Positions 1 to 9,991 are shown, numbered from the stretch's first letter. The stretch is 64,000 nucleotides of DNA from Excoecaria cochinchinensis (GCA_947683425.1 CANTUQ010000003.1:806001-870000), one strand, 5' to 3'. Numbers and translations: made by a program. Notes: generated from the sequence alone by a model not told the origin.

Positions 1-1942
1 TTGTTTAGCTTGTAAATTTGAAGCTCAAAAGGTGAGTATGGGTTAGCGATGTCTTAGATTTTCTTCTTCCTCTTCTCTAGGTTTTATAATTATATATGTA
101 TATGTGTGAGTTGTTGTAAAATTCAATTTTTAGTTGTTGTGGGTTTGTGGTTCAGAGGAGTCTCCTAGACCGGAAAAAGGGAAAGAAATCGCTAGCGGGA
201 GCAGAGCTCACGAGTAGGAGCAGAGGAGATAATGTTTGGGAACATTTGTTTCATATGTGTATTTGTGATTTAAGTTGGGTTTTGGCACTTTTAGCTTTGA
301 TTAGAGTTACGAATTGAATATGTATAGCTTGAAGTGAAATTAGCATGATATGTGGTGCTAGAGAATGAATATTATTGATGGATTTGCAAGAAATCATGTG
401 AATAATTGCAATTGTTGTTAAATATGCTGTTTTGGAATTTCATGGAATTGGGCATGCGTTTGGCTTGATTTAATTGAAATAAATGGTGATAAAGCTGGGT
501 TTTAATTATATTATGAGTTGTTGATGATTGTGTTGTTTACTTTTGAGGTTTAGAATCAATTTTGGAAGTTTGAATGTGGTTAGTGTGAAAATTCTGTAGA
601 TTTTGGGCGTAAGAGCTTAAAAACCCGTATCTGTCTCGATCGCGACACTGTTGCGAGCGCGACAGAACGCGGAGGTTTCAGCCCTCGCGCCGGCGCGAGA
701 GGTGTCGCGCCGAGGAGCTCGAAGGGAGCTCTCTGTCGCGAGCGCGATAATTGTCGCGAGCACGACAGAGTACTCGATCTCCGAGCATGTGCAAGGTTCT
801 CTTCTGTCGCGAGCGCGATAACCCTCTCGAGAGCGACAGAGAGCATCACCTACGTCCTCTCGTGAGCACGAGGTTACTTGCGATCGCGAGACGAGGTGGG
901 GAGGTGTATTTTGGCTTCTGTCGCGAGCCGACGGTCATCGCGAGCGCGACAGACGTGACTTCCAAACTTGATTTCTTCTCCTTTTTGCTTAATGACTTGA
1001 TTTCTTTTGCATGCACTCTTTTATTAAAGCCTTGAATGCTTATTTAAATGAATAATATGTATGTTAATTTGACAAGATTTCGTATAACCTGCTAATATCG
1101 GAAAGTGGATAGTTAGGCATGCCTAATAGAGTTATGTGTTGCTGCAGCTATGTGTACGATTTTGGACCCTGATCAGGTCCCCCGATCGGATCCTCGCGAT
1201 CCTTCTGTTTGAATCTTTCTTAAGATTCTATATGAAAATAATTTGGAACAAAAATAAAAAGAATGATTTGATACCTTTGGGTATCTATGTGTTTATAATA
1301 CGATATTCATACTCTCAAGTATCTATGTGTACTCGTTATCCACTCTTTATGATTAAGCGGGTGTTAGTGTGTCTGTGTACAAGAACATTGGATGATAATA
1401 TAAGTATTTGTCTTAATTATGTATGATTCTATATCTATAATTGTATCATTATCATGTGCTTTCTGTTGTCGTCACTGTGAGTGGAGGTTATGCATTTGTG
1501 TTTTCCCCACTATGCGATTCCGCTTAGCACGGGTGTTTATCCGTGCAGGTGTGGAAGTTTTTGGTACGTATGATTGGGCGTGTCGCATCGGGAAGGCCAA
1601 TGCAACTAGAGATTGAAGTTTTGTACTATAGGCTTTCCTTTCTTTTGTAATAGATATAATGTTTTGTTAGCCCCTTTGGAACAGTGTACTTTGGGCTTTT
1701 ATATATTTGTTTTGTTATGTCTGTTGCAAAATGTAATGACCTCTTTTATGTATATTAATAAAAGTATTCATTTTGTTCAGTATCACTCTTCTTTCTTTCC
1801 GAGCTTGATTTATCCTTGATATGTTACTTTGTATGCGATGTTTTCCTTATTTGTACTAGTGGGATGTGACACTCCTACCTATCTGGATCCTTCTCCCTCT
1901 AATTCTCGGAGAAGTCTCCATGGTATAGGTTGGGGTGTGATA
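1..1942 (+). repeat. 5' LTR of T1 (partial)
   Basis: It is nearly identical to 7171-9095 and is directly followed by a primer binding site. It ends TGTGATA where the 3' LTR ends TGTGACA, so the terminal CA has mutated to TA. It is 17 bp longer than the matching part of the 3' LTR, mainly because of an extra piece of the inverted-repeat island near 815-835. It holds the same modules as the 3' LTR: donor-like GTGAGT at 32, island 631-953, palindrome box 1113-1126, hairpin ladder about 1160-1330, and paired hairpins at 1510-1548. Confidence 0.95.
631..953 (+). repeat. Inverted-repeat island, CGCGA type, T1 5' LTR
   Basis: The motif TGTCGCGAGCGCGACA and variants recur about six times, separated by 20-40 bp of unrelated GC-rich sequence. 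Each unit is an imperfect inverted repeat, and the stretch is far richer in CpG than the AT-rich LTR around it. The matching island of the 3' LTR is 7801-8104 and has lost about 18 bp. Function is unknown. Confidence 0.85.
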
Positions 1943-1947
1943 TTAGG

Positions 1948-1959
1948 TGGTATCAGAGC
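1948..1959 (+). promoter_or_regulatory. Primer binding site of T1 (initiator Met tRNA)
   Basis: TGGTATCAGAGC lies 5 bp after the LTR end. This is the standard complement of the 3' end of plant initiator Met tRNA used by Ty3/gypsy elements to prime minus-strand synthesis. Confidence 0.95.
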
Positions 1960-2050
1960 TACTGGGTTAGATGTTACTGGGTCTCAGTGTGTTAGTAAGT
2001 CTGTTGGAGTTGTGTTGACCTGATGCGCACTGCGTTTATGTTTTATAGTT

Positions 2051-3103
2051 ATGGAGTCTGTTCGTGGATCGCTTGAGGGGTCAGCGGAAAGTGTGAATCC
2101 CCAAGAGCAAGATCCCTCAGTTTCTGGTCCGGCTCAACCTCCTAGGGGGCGACCTGAGGTGCGTATTGGACCATTGGAAGCGATGCTTCAGAATATGACG
2201 AGGGTACTTGAGAGGGTAACAGCACCCAGTGCCCCTATTGAGAAGTTAAGAAAGCATGGTGCAGAGGATTTCTTTGGTGCTGGCATAGACGAATCTGATA
2301 AGGCAGAGATGTGGATAGAGAAGACATCCAAAGTGCTTAGGGAGATAAGATGTCCACCGGATCAAGAAGTGGAGTGTGCACTGTCTTTGTTGCAAGGCTC
2401 TGCTTATGATTGGTGGAGGCTAGTGTCTAGTCAACCGCAGGTTCCTGAACCGATTACATGGGAATTTTTCGAGAGTGAGTTCCAGAACCGGTATGTAACT
2501 AAAACATATAAGGAGGCCAAGTGGGCACAGTTTCTGACTCTCAAGCAAAGAATGATGTCGGTGGCCGAGTATGAAAATGAGTTTAACAAGCTTAGTAACT
2601 ATGCACCGTCCAGGGTTCTCACAGATGAGTTCAGATGTCAGCATTTTGAATCAGGCTTGAATGAGTCTTTGAAGGTGATGTTAATTTCCTTGATGTCGGC
2701 TCCGAATGTAAAGTATTATCAGTTGGTTCAAGCAGCCTTGAGGGCAGAACGTTCTGAGAATATTCCGAGAGAGAAAGCTCAAAGAAGGAAGTCTGCAAGA
2801 GGTGGCTCTTCTTCAGGCAAGAGGCCGAGGGAATCGCAAGGAAACTTTGCTAATGAGTCTGTAGCTAGTCCGGCCCCTAGAGGGAGGAGACAGGGTTCTT
2901 CCAGGGGAGCGGGCACAGGTAGAGGAGATAGCACTCCCCGATGTACTCATTGCAATAAACAACATTGGGGTGAGTGTCGATGGTTAACCGGAGGTTGTTT
3001 CAGATGTGGTTCTACGGACCATTTACTTGCGAATTGTCCAAGTCGGTATGGAGATCCATCAGGACAACAGGAAGCTAGTCGAGCTGGGTCCAATACACCC
3101 TAA
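2051..3103 (+). pseudogene. gag: T1 gag (capsid/nucleocapsid), ends at a premature stop
   Basis: This is the Gag part of a Gag-Pol polyprotein that would form the cytoplasmic virus-like particle. The first in-frame ATG after the primer site, 2051, matches the start of the related Tekay F Gag. Residues about 83-205 form the retrotransposon Gag domain, with the DWW motif near residue 120. The tail is basic and rich in Arg, Gly and Ser. Two zinc-knuckle-like motifs follow, CTHCNKQHWGEC and CFRCGSTDHLLANC (about 298-330). A TAA at 3101-3103 cuts the frame, which then continues unchanged into protease, so Gag and Pol were one open frame before this nonsense change. Confidence 0.93.
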
Positions 3104-3184
3104 GGAAGCCGTAATCGGGGAAGAGGTAGAGGTCAGCGCGGTCAAGCCCGAGAGAGAGAACCCTTAGAATCAGTAGATCGCCCT

Positions 3185-3559
3185 GTGCCGACGGTTGGTA
3201 GGGCCTATGCTATGAAGGCCCGAGAGGAACAGAATGCTCCTGAAGTGATTACCGGTAAGTTCTCTTTGTTTGATTCTGATGTTTATGCTTTGATTGACCC
3301 GGGCTCTACCCATTCCTATGTGTGTTCTGGTAAGTTATGGAATAAATTGGGTAGTGAAGAGAAATTAGAATATGAGATTTGTGTATCCAGTCCGTTAGGT
3401 CAGAGTGTTTTGGTTGATCGGGTGTGTCAGAAGTGTCCCTTAAAGATTCAGGGTATAGAGTTTGTCGTGGATTTGATCTGCTTGCCGTTCCATGAGTCTG
3501 ATATTATTCTGGGGATGGATTGGTTGGATAAAAACCGGGGCGGTAGTAAACTGTCATAG
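3185..3559 (+). pseudogene. pol: T1 protease, ends in a frameshift
   Basis: The aspartic protease is in the same frame as gag. The active site reads ALIDPGSTHSYV, with the catalytic Asp at 3296-3298 in the D-P-G-S form usual for plant chromoviruses. The flap and C-terminal signature (IILGMDWL) are present. The frame is lost just after that motif: there is one A too many in the run at 3530-3534, and the expected downstream residues continue in the next frame. The protease core is therefore intact but is no longer fused to RT. Confidence 0.92.
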
Positions 3560-5105
3560 GAAGGTAATGGTTTTGAAGTATAAGGATCAAGTACCTGTTA
3601 TTGTGAAGGGAATTGGAAGTAGCTCTCTGCATAACGTGGTATCAGCTATGAAAGCCAGAAGATTTATCAGGAAGGGTTGTAAAGCGTTTCTGGCTATGGT
3701 TTTGGATTCTCCGGGAGGACAAGTTAAAATTCAAGACATTCCTATTGTAAGAGATTTTGTAGATGTCTTTCCGGAAGAATTACCGGGATTACCTCCTGAG
3801 AGAGAAGTCGAATTGTCAGTCGAGATTGTCCCAGGGACAGCTCCGATTTCTAAGGCTCCTTACCGAATGGCCCCAGTGGAATTGAAGAGTCAGTTACAGG
3901 AGTTTTTAGACAAAGGATTCATTCGGCCCAGTGTATCACCGTGGGGCACTCCAGTGCTATTTGTTAAGAAGAAGGATGGAACTCTACGGATGTGTATTGA
4001 TTATCGACAACTTAATAAAGTGACTATCAAGAATAAGTATCCATTGCCAAGGATTGAAGACCTTTTTGATCAGTTGAGAGGAGCTGGAGTATTCTCTAAG
4101 ATAGACCTGAGATCAGGCTATTACCAGTTGGGGGTTAAAGAAGCAGATGTGGCGAAGACGGCTTTTCGGACGCGTTATGGTCATTACGAATTTCTAGTGA
4201 TGCCTTTCGGTTTGACCAACGTGCCTGCAGCCTTTATGGATCTGATGAACCGAGTTTTCCGACCGTATCTAGACAAGTTTGTTGTGGTATTTATTGATGA
4301 CATTTTGGTATACTCCAGAGATCGAAAAGAACATAAGGAACATCTTAGGTTGGTGTTACAGATGTTAAGAGATCATCAACTGTATGCAAAACTCAGTAAA
4401 TGTGAGTTTTGGTTGAGAGAAGTGGCCTTCCTTGGACATGTGGTGTTAGCAGAGGGTGTACGTGTTGATCCAAGTAAGATTGAAGCAATAGTAAATTGGA
4501 TGCCTCCGAAGAATGTACCTGAAGTGAGAAGTTTTCTAGGTTTAGCAGGGTATTATCGACGGTTTGTTCAGGGGTTTTCAGTGTTAGCCTCTCCTTTAAC
4601 CAAGCTACTTTGAAAGGATGTTAAGTTTGTATGGACTGAGAAGTGTCAAGCCAGTTTTGATCGTTTAAAAGAGTTATTGGTTAAAGCTCCTGTACTCACA
4701 CAGCCGGTTACGGGTAAAGAGTACACTATGTTCAGTGATGCCTCGGGAATTGGCTTAGGTTGTGTTCTGATGCAAGGGAACAAAGTCATAGCTTATGCAT
4801 CGAGACAGTTGAAGCCTCATGAGTGGAATTATCCGACCCACGATTTGGAGTTAGCAGTGGTAGTGTTTGCGCTTAAAGTATGGCGGCACTACTTATATGG
4901 GGAGACGTGCAGAATTTTTACCGATCATAAGCGTCTCAAGTATTTGTTATCTCAGAAGGAGTTGAATTTGAGGCAGCGGAGATGGTTAGAGCTATTCAAG
5001 GATTATGATTGTATTATTGACTACCATCCGGGTAAAGCTAATGTAGTGGTTGATGCTCTCAGTAGAAAGTCTATGTCTGTGTTGCTGGCTAGGCGAAGCA
5101 GATGA
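3535..5105 (+). pseudogene. pol: T1 reverse transcriptase and RNase H with two in-frame stops
   Basis: RT copies the element RNA and RNase H degrades the template. RT motifs run in order from about 3870 to 4450, including YPLPRIEDLFDQL, SKIDLRSGYYQL and the catalytic FIDD at 4290-4301. The connection region ends with GLAGYYRRFV. A TGA at 4611-4613 breaks the RT-RNase H link. RNase H (about 4725-5075) keeps the SDAS, DLEL and TDHK segments and the conserved DYHPGKAN/VDALSR end. A second TGA lies at 5103-5105. Both stops are one transition away from Arg or Trp codons, as expected from decay of methylated cytosines. Confidence 0.93.
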
Positions 5106-5156
5106 AGATTTGATTCTGAAGGTGCTCTGATTGCTCGACTTAAAGTTAAACCAAGT

Positions 5157-6635
5157 TTGAGATCGGAGATTGTAAAGGCCCAGTTAGATGACCATGTACT
5201 ACATCGTGTTTGTCAAGTAGTGAAAGAGGGCAAATGGACTGAATATTTGATAGATGGAGAAGGAGTGCTTAGACACGGTAATCGGTTATGTGTACCTAAT
5301 GTGGGTGAGTTAAGGAAGAAGTTATTGCAAGAAGCTCACTCATCAGTTTTTTCTATGCATCCTGGTGGGGACAAGATGTATCAAGATCTGAAACAATTTT
5401 ATTGGTGGCCAGGCATGAAAAGAGATATAACAGAATTTGTTTCAAGATGTCTCACCTGTCAGCAAGTGAAAACCGAGCATCAAGTGCCATCGGGATTGCT
5501 TCATCCCTTACCCATTCCTCAATGGAAATGGGATGACATCACGATGGATTTTATATCTGGATTGCCTATGACTCAGCGTAAGCATGATTCAATGTGGGTT
5601 ATAGTAGATCAATTGTCAAAATCCGCGCATTTTCTGCCAGTGCAGTTGGATTATTCGATGGACAAGTTAGCGGAACTTTATGTAGATGAAATAGTTCGAT
5701 TACATGGGATTCCGTTATCCATTGTGTCTGACCGAGATCCGCGTTTTACATCCAAGTTTTGGAAAGAACTTCAAGCGGCTTTGGGAACTCGGTTAAATTT
5801 CAGTACTGCTTTCCATCCTCAGACCGATGGTCAATCAGAAAGGGTTATTCAAGTTTTGGAAGATATGCTACGGGGTTGTGCTTTAGAGTTCTCAGGAAGC
5901 TGGGATCGGTATGTATCCTTGATGGAATTCGCGTATAATAACAGCTTTCAAGTGAGCATTGGTATGGCTCCTCCTTACGAAGCATTGTATGGACGGAAAT
6001 GTAGAACGCCAATATGTTGGACTGAACTGTCAGAAAAGGCTATGATAGGTCCGGATATAGTGCGGGATACCGAAGAGAAAGTAAGGGTGGTGCAACAGAA
6101 CTTGAAAGCAGCCAAGGTTCGACAGCGTTCTTATGCTAACCTGAAGCGCAGAGATATTTCGTACGAAGTGGGTGATAAGGTTTTCTTAAAAGTGTCACCG
6201 TGGCGAAAGGTTCTCCGTTTCGGAAAGAAAGGCAAACTAAGTCCACGCTTTATTGGACCATATGAAATCCTAAAAAAAGTAGGTCCAGTAGCGTATCAGT
6301 TAGCTTTGCCGATGGAGTTAGCTAGACTACATGATGTTTTTCATGTATCTATGCTTCGGAAATATCGGTCAGACCCTTCGCATGTGTTACCGGTACAAGA
6401 CGTCCGAATTCAGCCAGACTTTTCTTATGATGAAGAACCGAAAATGATTTTGGACAGGGAAATCAGACAGCTTCGGAATAAACAAATACCGTTAGTTAAG
6501 GTCTTATGGCAACATCATGGTACTAAAGAAGCCACATGGGAACCAGAGGAAGCTATGAGATTGCAATACCCTCAGTTGTTTGAAGCAGGTACGAATTTCG
6601 AGGACGAAATTCTGCTAAGTGGGGGAGTATTGTAA
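5157..6635 (+). pseudogene. pol: T1 integrase with chromodomain
   Basis: This open segment of 492 codons continues the RT frame. It carries the zinc-binding HHCC region (MHPGGDKMYQDL through CLTCQQ), the DDE core (WDDITMDF, SDRDPRF, and the Glu in HPQTDGQSERVIQ) and a C-terminal domain around RFIGPYEILKKVG. The last 80 residues, from about DEEPKMIL to YPQLFE, are a chromodomain of the Tekay/Del type, which in this family directs integration to heterochromatin. One Pro codon is duplicated at MAPPYEALYG. The stop TAA at 6633-6635 lies inside the first bases of the 3' LTR. The segment is intact but has no start of its own, since upstream breaks separate it from Gag. Confidence 0.93.
6616..6630 (+). 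promoter_or_regulatory. Polypurine tract of T1
   Basis: A purine-rich run (TAAGTGGGGGAGTAT) lies immediately before the TGTAACACCCC start of the 3' LTR, the position from which plus-strand synthesis is primed. Confidence 0.85.
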
Positions 6636-6790
6636 CACCCCAAAACCACCCCAGTAGTTTGAGCCTGTCAGTGTCTGTATGTGTGTGCTTTATATGTTGC
6701 ATGTATATGTTAATTTGGATTATTTATTTAATTTATGTGCGTGTATATGTATTAATTTGAGATGAGGATATAGGTTGGTATATGATTTAA

Positions 6791-6953
6791 TGTATGGGAG
6801 TAAGGTGTGAGCAAGGGATAAATCAGTGTGTATAGAAGTGTATGGGAGTAAGGTGTGAGCAAGGGATAAATCAGTGTGTATAGAAGTGTATGGGAGTAAG
6901 GTGTGAGCAAGGGATAAATCAGTGTGTATAGAAGTGTATGGGAGTAGGGTGTG
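6791..6953 (+). repeat. 48-bp tandem repeat in U3 of the T1 3' LTR
   Basis: Units start at 6791, 6839 and 6887 and are nearly identical, with a fourth partial copy from 6935. Each contains TATGGGAGTAAGGTGTGAGC. Its place near the LTR start fits U3, where short direct repeats often act as enhancers. The 5' LTR counterpart is outside the window. Confidence 0.9.
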
Positions 6954-7800
6954 TTATGGGACAAGCGTCTTATAGGGAGAATGACATGTGGCATAAATGA
7001 TAAGTTAGCATTTAATGGGTTGGTGAGAAAGAGAGAGAACAGCCACTCCTTCTTGTTTCCCGTTCTTTTTCCCTCTTTCACGCCATCCTCTCCTTTTCTT
7101 CTTTCTTCTTCTTTATTCCTTCTTTTCTTGGCCCGATCTTGCTCCTTCTCCTTTCCTTGAGTAGTTTGGGTTGTTTAGCTTGTAAATTTGAAGCTCAAAA
7201 GGTGAGTATGGGTTAGCGATGTCTTAGATTTTCTTCTTTCTCTTCTCTAGGTTTTATAATTATATATGTATATGTGTGAGTTGTTGTAAAATTGATTTTT
7301 TAGTTGTTATGGGTTTGTGGTTCAGAGTAGTCTCCTAGACCTGAAAAAGGGAAAGAAATCGCTAGCGGGAGCAGAGCTCACGAGTAGGAGCAGAGGAGAT
7401 AAGGTTTGGGAACATTTGTTTCATATGTGTATTTGTGATTTAAGTTGGGTTTTGGCACTTTTAGCTTTGATTAGAGTTACGAATTGAATATGTATAGCTT
7501 GAAGTGAAATTAGCATGATATGTGGTGCTGGAGAATGAATATTGTTGAAGGATTTGCAAGAAATCATGTGAATAATTGCAATTGTTGTTAAATATACTGT
7601 TTTGGAATTTCATGGAATTGGGCATGCGTTTGGCTTGATTTAATTGAAATAAATGGTGATAAAGCTGGGTTTTAATTATATTATGAGTTGTTGATGCTTG
7701 TGTTGTTTACTTTTGAGGTTTAGAATCAATTTTGGAAGTTTGAATGCGGTTAGTGTGAAAATTCTGCAGATTTTGGGCGTAAGAGCTGAAAAACCCGTAT

Positions 7801-8104
7801 CTGTCCCGATCGCGACACTGTCGCGAGCGCGACAGAACGCGAAGGTTTCAGCCCTCGCGCCGGCGCAAGAGGTGTCACGCTGAGGAGCTCGAAGGGAGCT
7901 CTCTGTCGCGAGCCTGATAATTGTCGCGAGCGCGACAGAGTGCTCGATCTCCGAGCATGTGCAAGGCTCTCTTCTGTCGCGAGCACGACAGAGAGCATCA
8001 CCTACGTCCTCTCGCGAGCACGAGGTTACTCGCGATCGCGAGATGAGGCAGTGAGGTGTATTTTGACTTCTGTCGCGAGCGCAACGGTCGTCGCGAGCGC
8101 GACA
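7801..8104 (+). repeat. Inverted-repeat island, CGCGA type, T1 3' LTR
   Basis: Repeated inverted copies of TGTCGCGAGCGCGACA lie in otherwise AT-rich DNA. Compared with 631-953 it has several C/T and G/A differences inside the arms and one shortened unit. This suggests the array changes faster than the surrounding LTR, as expected for methylated CpG and for hairpin-prone DNA. Confidence 0.85.
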
Positions 8105-8265
8105 GACGTGACTTCCAAACTTGATTTCTTCTCCTTTTTGCTTAATGACTTGATTTCTTTTGCATGCACTCTTTTATTAAAGCCTTGAATACTTATTTAA
8201 ATGAATAATATGTATGTTAATTTGACAAGATTTCGTATAACCTGCTAATGTCGAAAAGTGGATAG

Positions 8266-8279
8266 TTAGGCATGCCTAA
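8266..8279 (+). promoter_or_regulatory. GCATGC-core palindrome box
   Basis: TTAGGCATGCCTAA is a perfect 14-bp palindrome, preceded by GTGGATAG and followed about 20 bp later by GCTGCAGC. The same box with compensating changes is found in every Tekay LTR here: 1113, 14433, 16581, 19940, 21826, 24636, 34873, 55742, and reversed at 25518. Confidence 0.85.
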
Positions 8280-8316
8280 TAGAGTTATGTGTTGCTGCAG
8301 CTATGTGTACGATTTT

Positions 8317-8476
8317 GGACCCTGATCAGGTCCCCCGATCGGATCCTCGCGATCCTTTTGTTTGAATCTTTCTTAAGATTCTATATGAAAATAATTTGGA
8401 ACAAAAATAAAAAGAATGATTTGATACCTTTGGGTATCTATGTGTTAATAATACGATATTGATACTCTCAAGTATC
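8317..8476 (+). repeat. Ladder of five short hairpins, T1 3' LTR
   Basis: Five unrelated inverted repeats follow one another: GGACCCTGATCAGGTCC (8317-8333), GGATCCTCGCGATCC (8341-8355), GAATCTT/AAGATTC with a 4-nt loop (8364-8381), GATACC/GGTATC (8423-8438) and GATACT/AGTATC (8461-8476). The ladders at 14470-14650 and 55794-55960 use other sequences in the same arrangement. Confidence 0.75.
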
Positions 8477-8662
8477 TATGTGTACTTGTTATCCACTCTT
8501 TATGATTAAGCGGGTGTTAGTGTGTCTGTGTACAAGAACATTGGATGATAATATAAGTATTTGTCTTAATTATGTATGATTCTATATCTATAATTGTATC
8601 ATTATCATGTGCTTTCTGTTGTCGTCACTGTGAGTGGCGGTTATGCATTTGTGTTTTCCCCA

Positions 8663-8701
8663 CTAAGCGATTCCGCTTAGCACGGGTGTTTATCCGTGCA
8701 G
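8663..8701 (+). promoter_or_regulatory. Paired hairpins ending at the candidate 3' splice site
   Basis: CTAAGCG/CGCTTAG with a 4-nt loop is followed directly by GCACGG/CCGTGC, and the second stem runs into CAG/G. The pair is also found at 1510 (first stem mutated), 22274, 27532, 56170 and 63327, with the second stem varied but still pairing. Confidence 0.75.
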
Positions 8702-9095
8702 GTGTGGAAGGTTTTGGTACGTATGATTGGGCATGTCGCATCGGGAAGGCCAACGCAACTAGAGATTGAAGTTTTGTACTATAGGCTTTCCTTTCTTTTG
8801 TAATAGATATAATGTTTTGTTAGCCCCTTTGGAACAGTGTACCTTGGGCTTTTATATATTTGTTTTGTTATGTCTGTTGCAAAATGTAAAGACCTCTTTT
8901 ATGTATATTAATAAAAGTATTCATTTTGTTCAGTATCACTCTTCTTTCTTTTCGAGCTTGATTTATCCTTGATATGTTACTTTGTATGCGATGTTTTCCT
9001 TATTTGTACTAGTGGGATGTGACAGTCCTACCTATCTGGATCCTTCTCCCTCTAATTCTCGGAGAAGTCTCCATGGTATAGGTTGGGGTGTGACA

Positions 9096-9991
9096 GACAG
9101 ACCAGCCGCCGTGCAGATCCAGATGATGTTAGCGGTGGACGTGCGATAGACAGAACTTCCAAACCCAAACTCAGAACTTCCAATTCAATCCTGTTCATAC
9201 ATTACTAACACATAATCTTGCATATACACATTCTAAAATACATCATTTTCCAGAAATTAAACCATGCAAACACAATCATAAGCCTAGAGAGAAATAGGGC
9301 AGAGACATAATGAAATTGAAGAACACAGAAGTTTCCAAACATTGCATGCATTCAAATGCTCCCAAACCTGGAATTCGAAGATCCAAAATCAGCTTCAAGA
9401 TCAGTCCTCAATCCTTTCCTTGCCTTTACTTTGCTTCTTCTTACAATCCCAAGCTTGCACAAACAAAACCCACAAAGTCTTAGCCAAACCCTAACTCAAC
9501 CAAAACCAGGAGAAGATGAAGAAGAAGAAGAACAGTATGTAGAAATCTTAATCCAACTTACCTCTTCAAGCAAAATCACAATCCAAGCCACACAAATCCA
9601 AGCCAATAGAGAAAGAAAGGAAAAGCAAGGAAGGGAGAAGAGAAGAAGAAGGGAAAGCGTGAGAGGAGGGGGACGGGAATGAAAATTTGTGTTCCCTCTC
9701 TCTCTTCCTCTTTCTTTTCTTCTTTTCCCCATTCAATGCCCACCTAGCACCCACATGGCAGATCCTAATACGACCATACAATCCACTCAATTTTTCCAAA
9801 TCAAAAATTGCTCTTTAGTCCTTAAACAAAATACACTTCACTCACTTACACCAATCTTTCTTACAATCTTAATTAACTTTTTCAATTAGATCCTAAACAC
9901 TCCAAATTTCACATGTACCAAGTTACTGAAATACCCTTCCGATCCCGACTTAGCATGCACATTCCGACCAGGGCCATTTTGGGGTGTGACA
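9096..9991 (-). repeat. Antisense Tekay LTR fragment J
   Basis: Read on the minus strand from 9991, it starts TGTCACACCCCAAAATGG and has the order seen in other Tekay LTRs here: AT-rich start, pyrimidine-rich leader near 9660-9730, then a donor-like AGAG/GTAAGTTGG near 9560. It stops at 9096 where T1 begins, so T1 appears to have inserted into it, with the rest beyond the left edge. Its start abuts a Tat LTR at 9992. The small open frames in it are low-complexity and not genes. Confidence 0.75.

Larger units (their letters stand above)
7202..8701 (+). other. Putative leader intron inside the T1 3' LTR
   Basis: A consensus 5' splice site (AAAAG/GTGAGT) follows a pyrimidine-rich, leader-like stretch. 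A plausible 3' splice site (CCGTGCAG/GTG) lies 1500 bp downstream, just after two hairpins. The same pair occurs at 32-1548 in the 5' LTR and, with different flanking sequence, in the LTRs at 18243, 23091 and 54140. The region between contains all the inverted-repeat structures. This is inference from splice-site consensus and conservation only. Confidence 0.5.
1..9095 (+). mobile_element. Tekay/Del-lineage Ty3/gypsy retrotransposon T1 (5' end off window)
   Basis: The order is LTR, Met-tRNA primer site, gag, protease, RT, RNase H, integrase, chromodomain, polypurine tract, LTR, all on the plus strand. This domain order and the C-terminal chromodomain are those of Tekay/Del chromoviruses. Position 1 aligns with 7171 in the 3' LTR, so about 540 bp of the 5' LTR lie outside the window. 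By eye the two LTRs differ at roughly 50 sites over 1.9 kb, about 2.5%, which makes this an older insertion than the Tekay element at 54140. The coding frame carries three stops and one frameshift, so the copy cannot supply its own proteins. The target duplication cannot be tested because the left flank is absent. Confidence 0.95.
6631..9095 (+). repeat. 3' LTR of T1 (complete, 2465 bp)
   Basis: It starts TGTAACACCCC after a polypurine tract and ends TGTGACA. It begins with an AT-rich upstream part containing a 48-bp tandem repeat, then a pyrimidine-rich leader-like stretch (7050-7190). A donor-like AAAAG/GTGAGTATGG follows at 7202, then the GC-rich island, the GGCATGCC palindrome, the hairpin ladder and the paired hairpins. 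I see no clear TATA box, so the promoter position is unknown. Confidence 0.95.

Noticed and set aside
580..1035. Open frames on both strands across the CGCGA island, repeated at 7698-8188
   Set aside because: They are caused by high GC and few stops in the inverted-repeat island; they change with LTR copy and lack any protein-like pattern.
1613..2023. Small plus-strand open frames with hydrophobic residues at the LTR end and primer site
   Set aside because: T-rich LTR sequence gives short hydrophobic peptides; the frames overlap the primer binding site and are not conserved in the other LTR.
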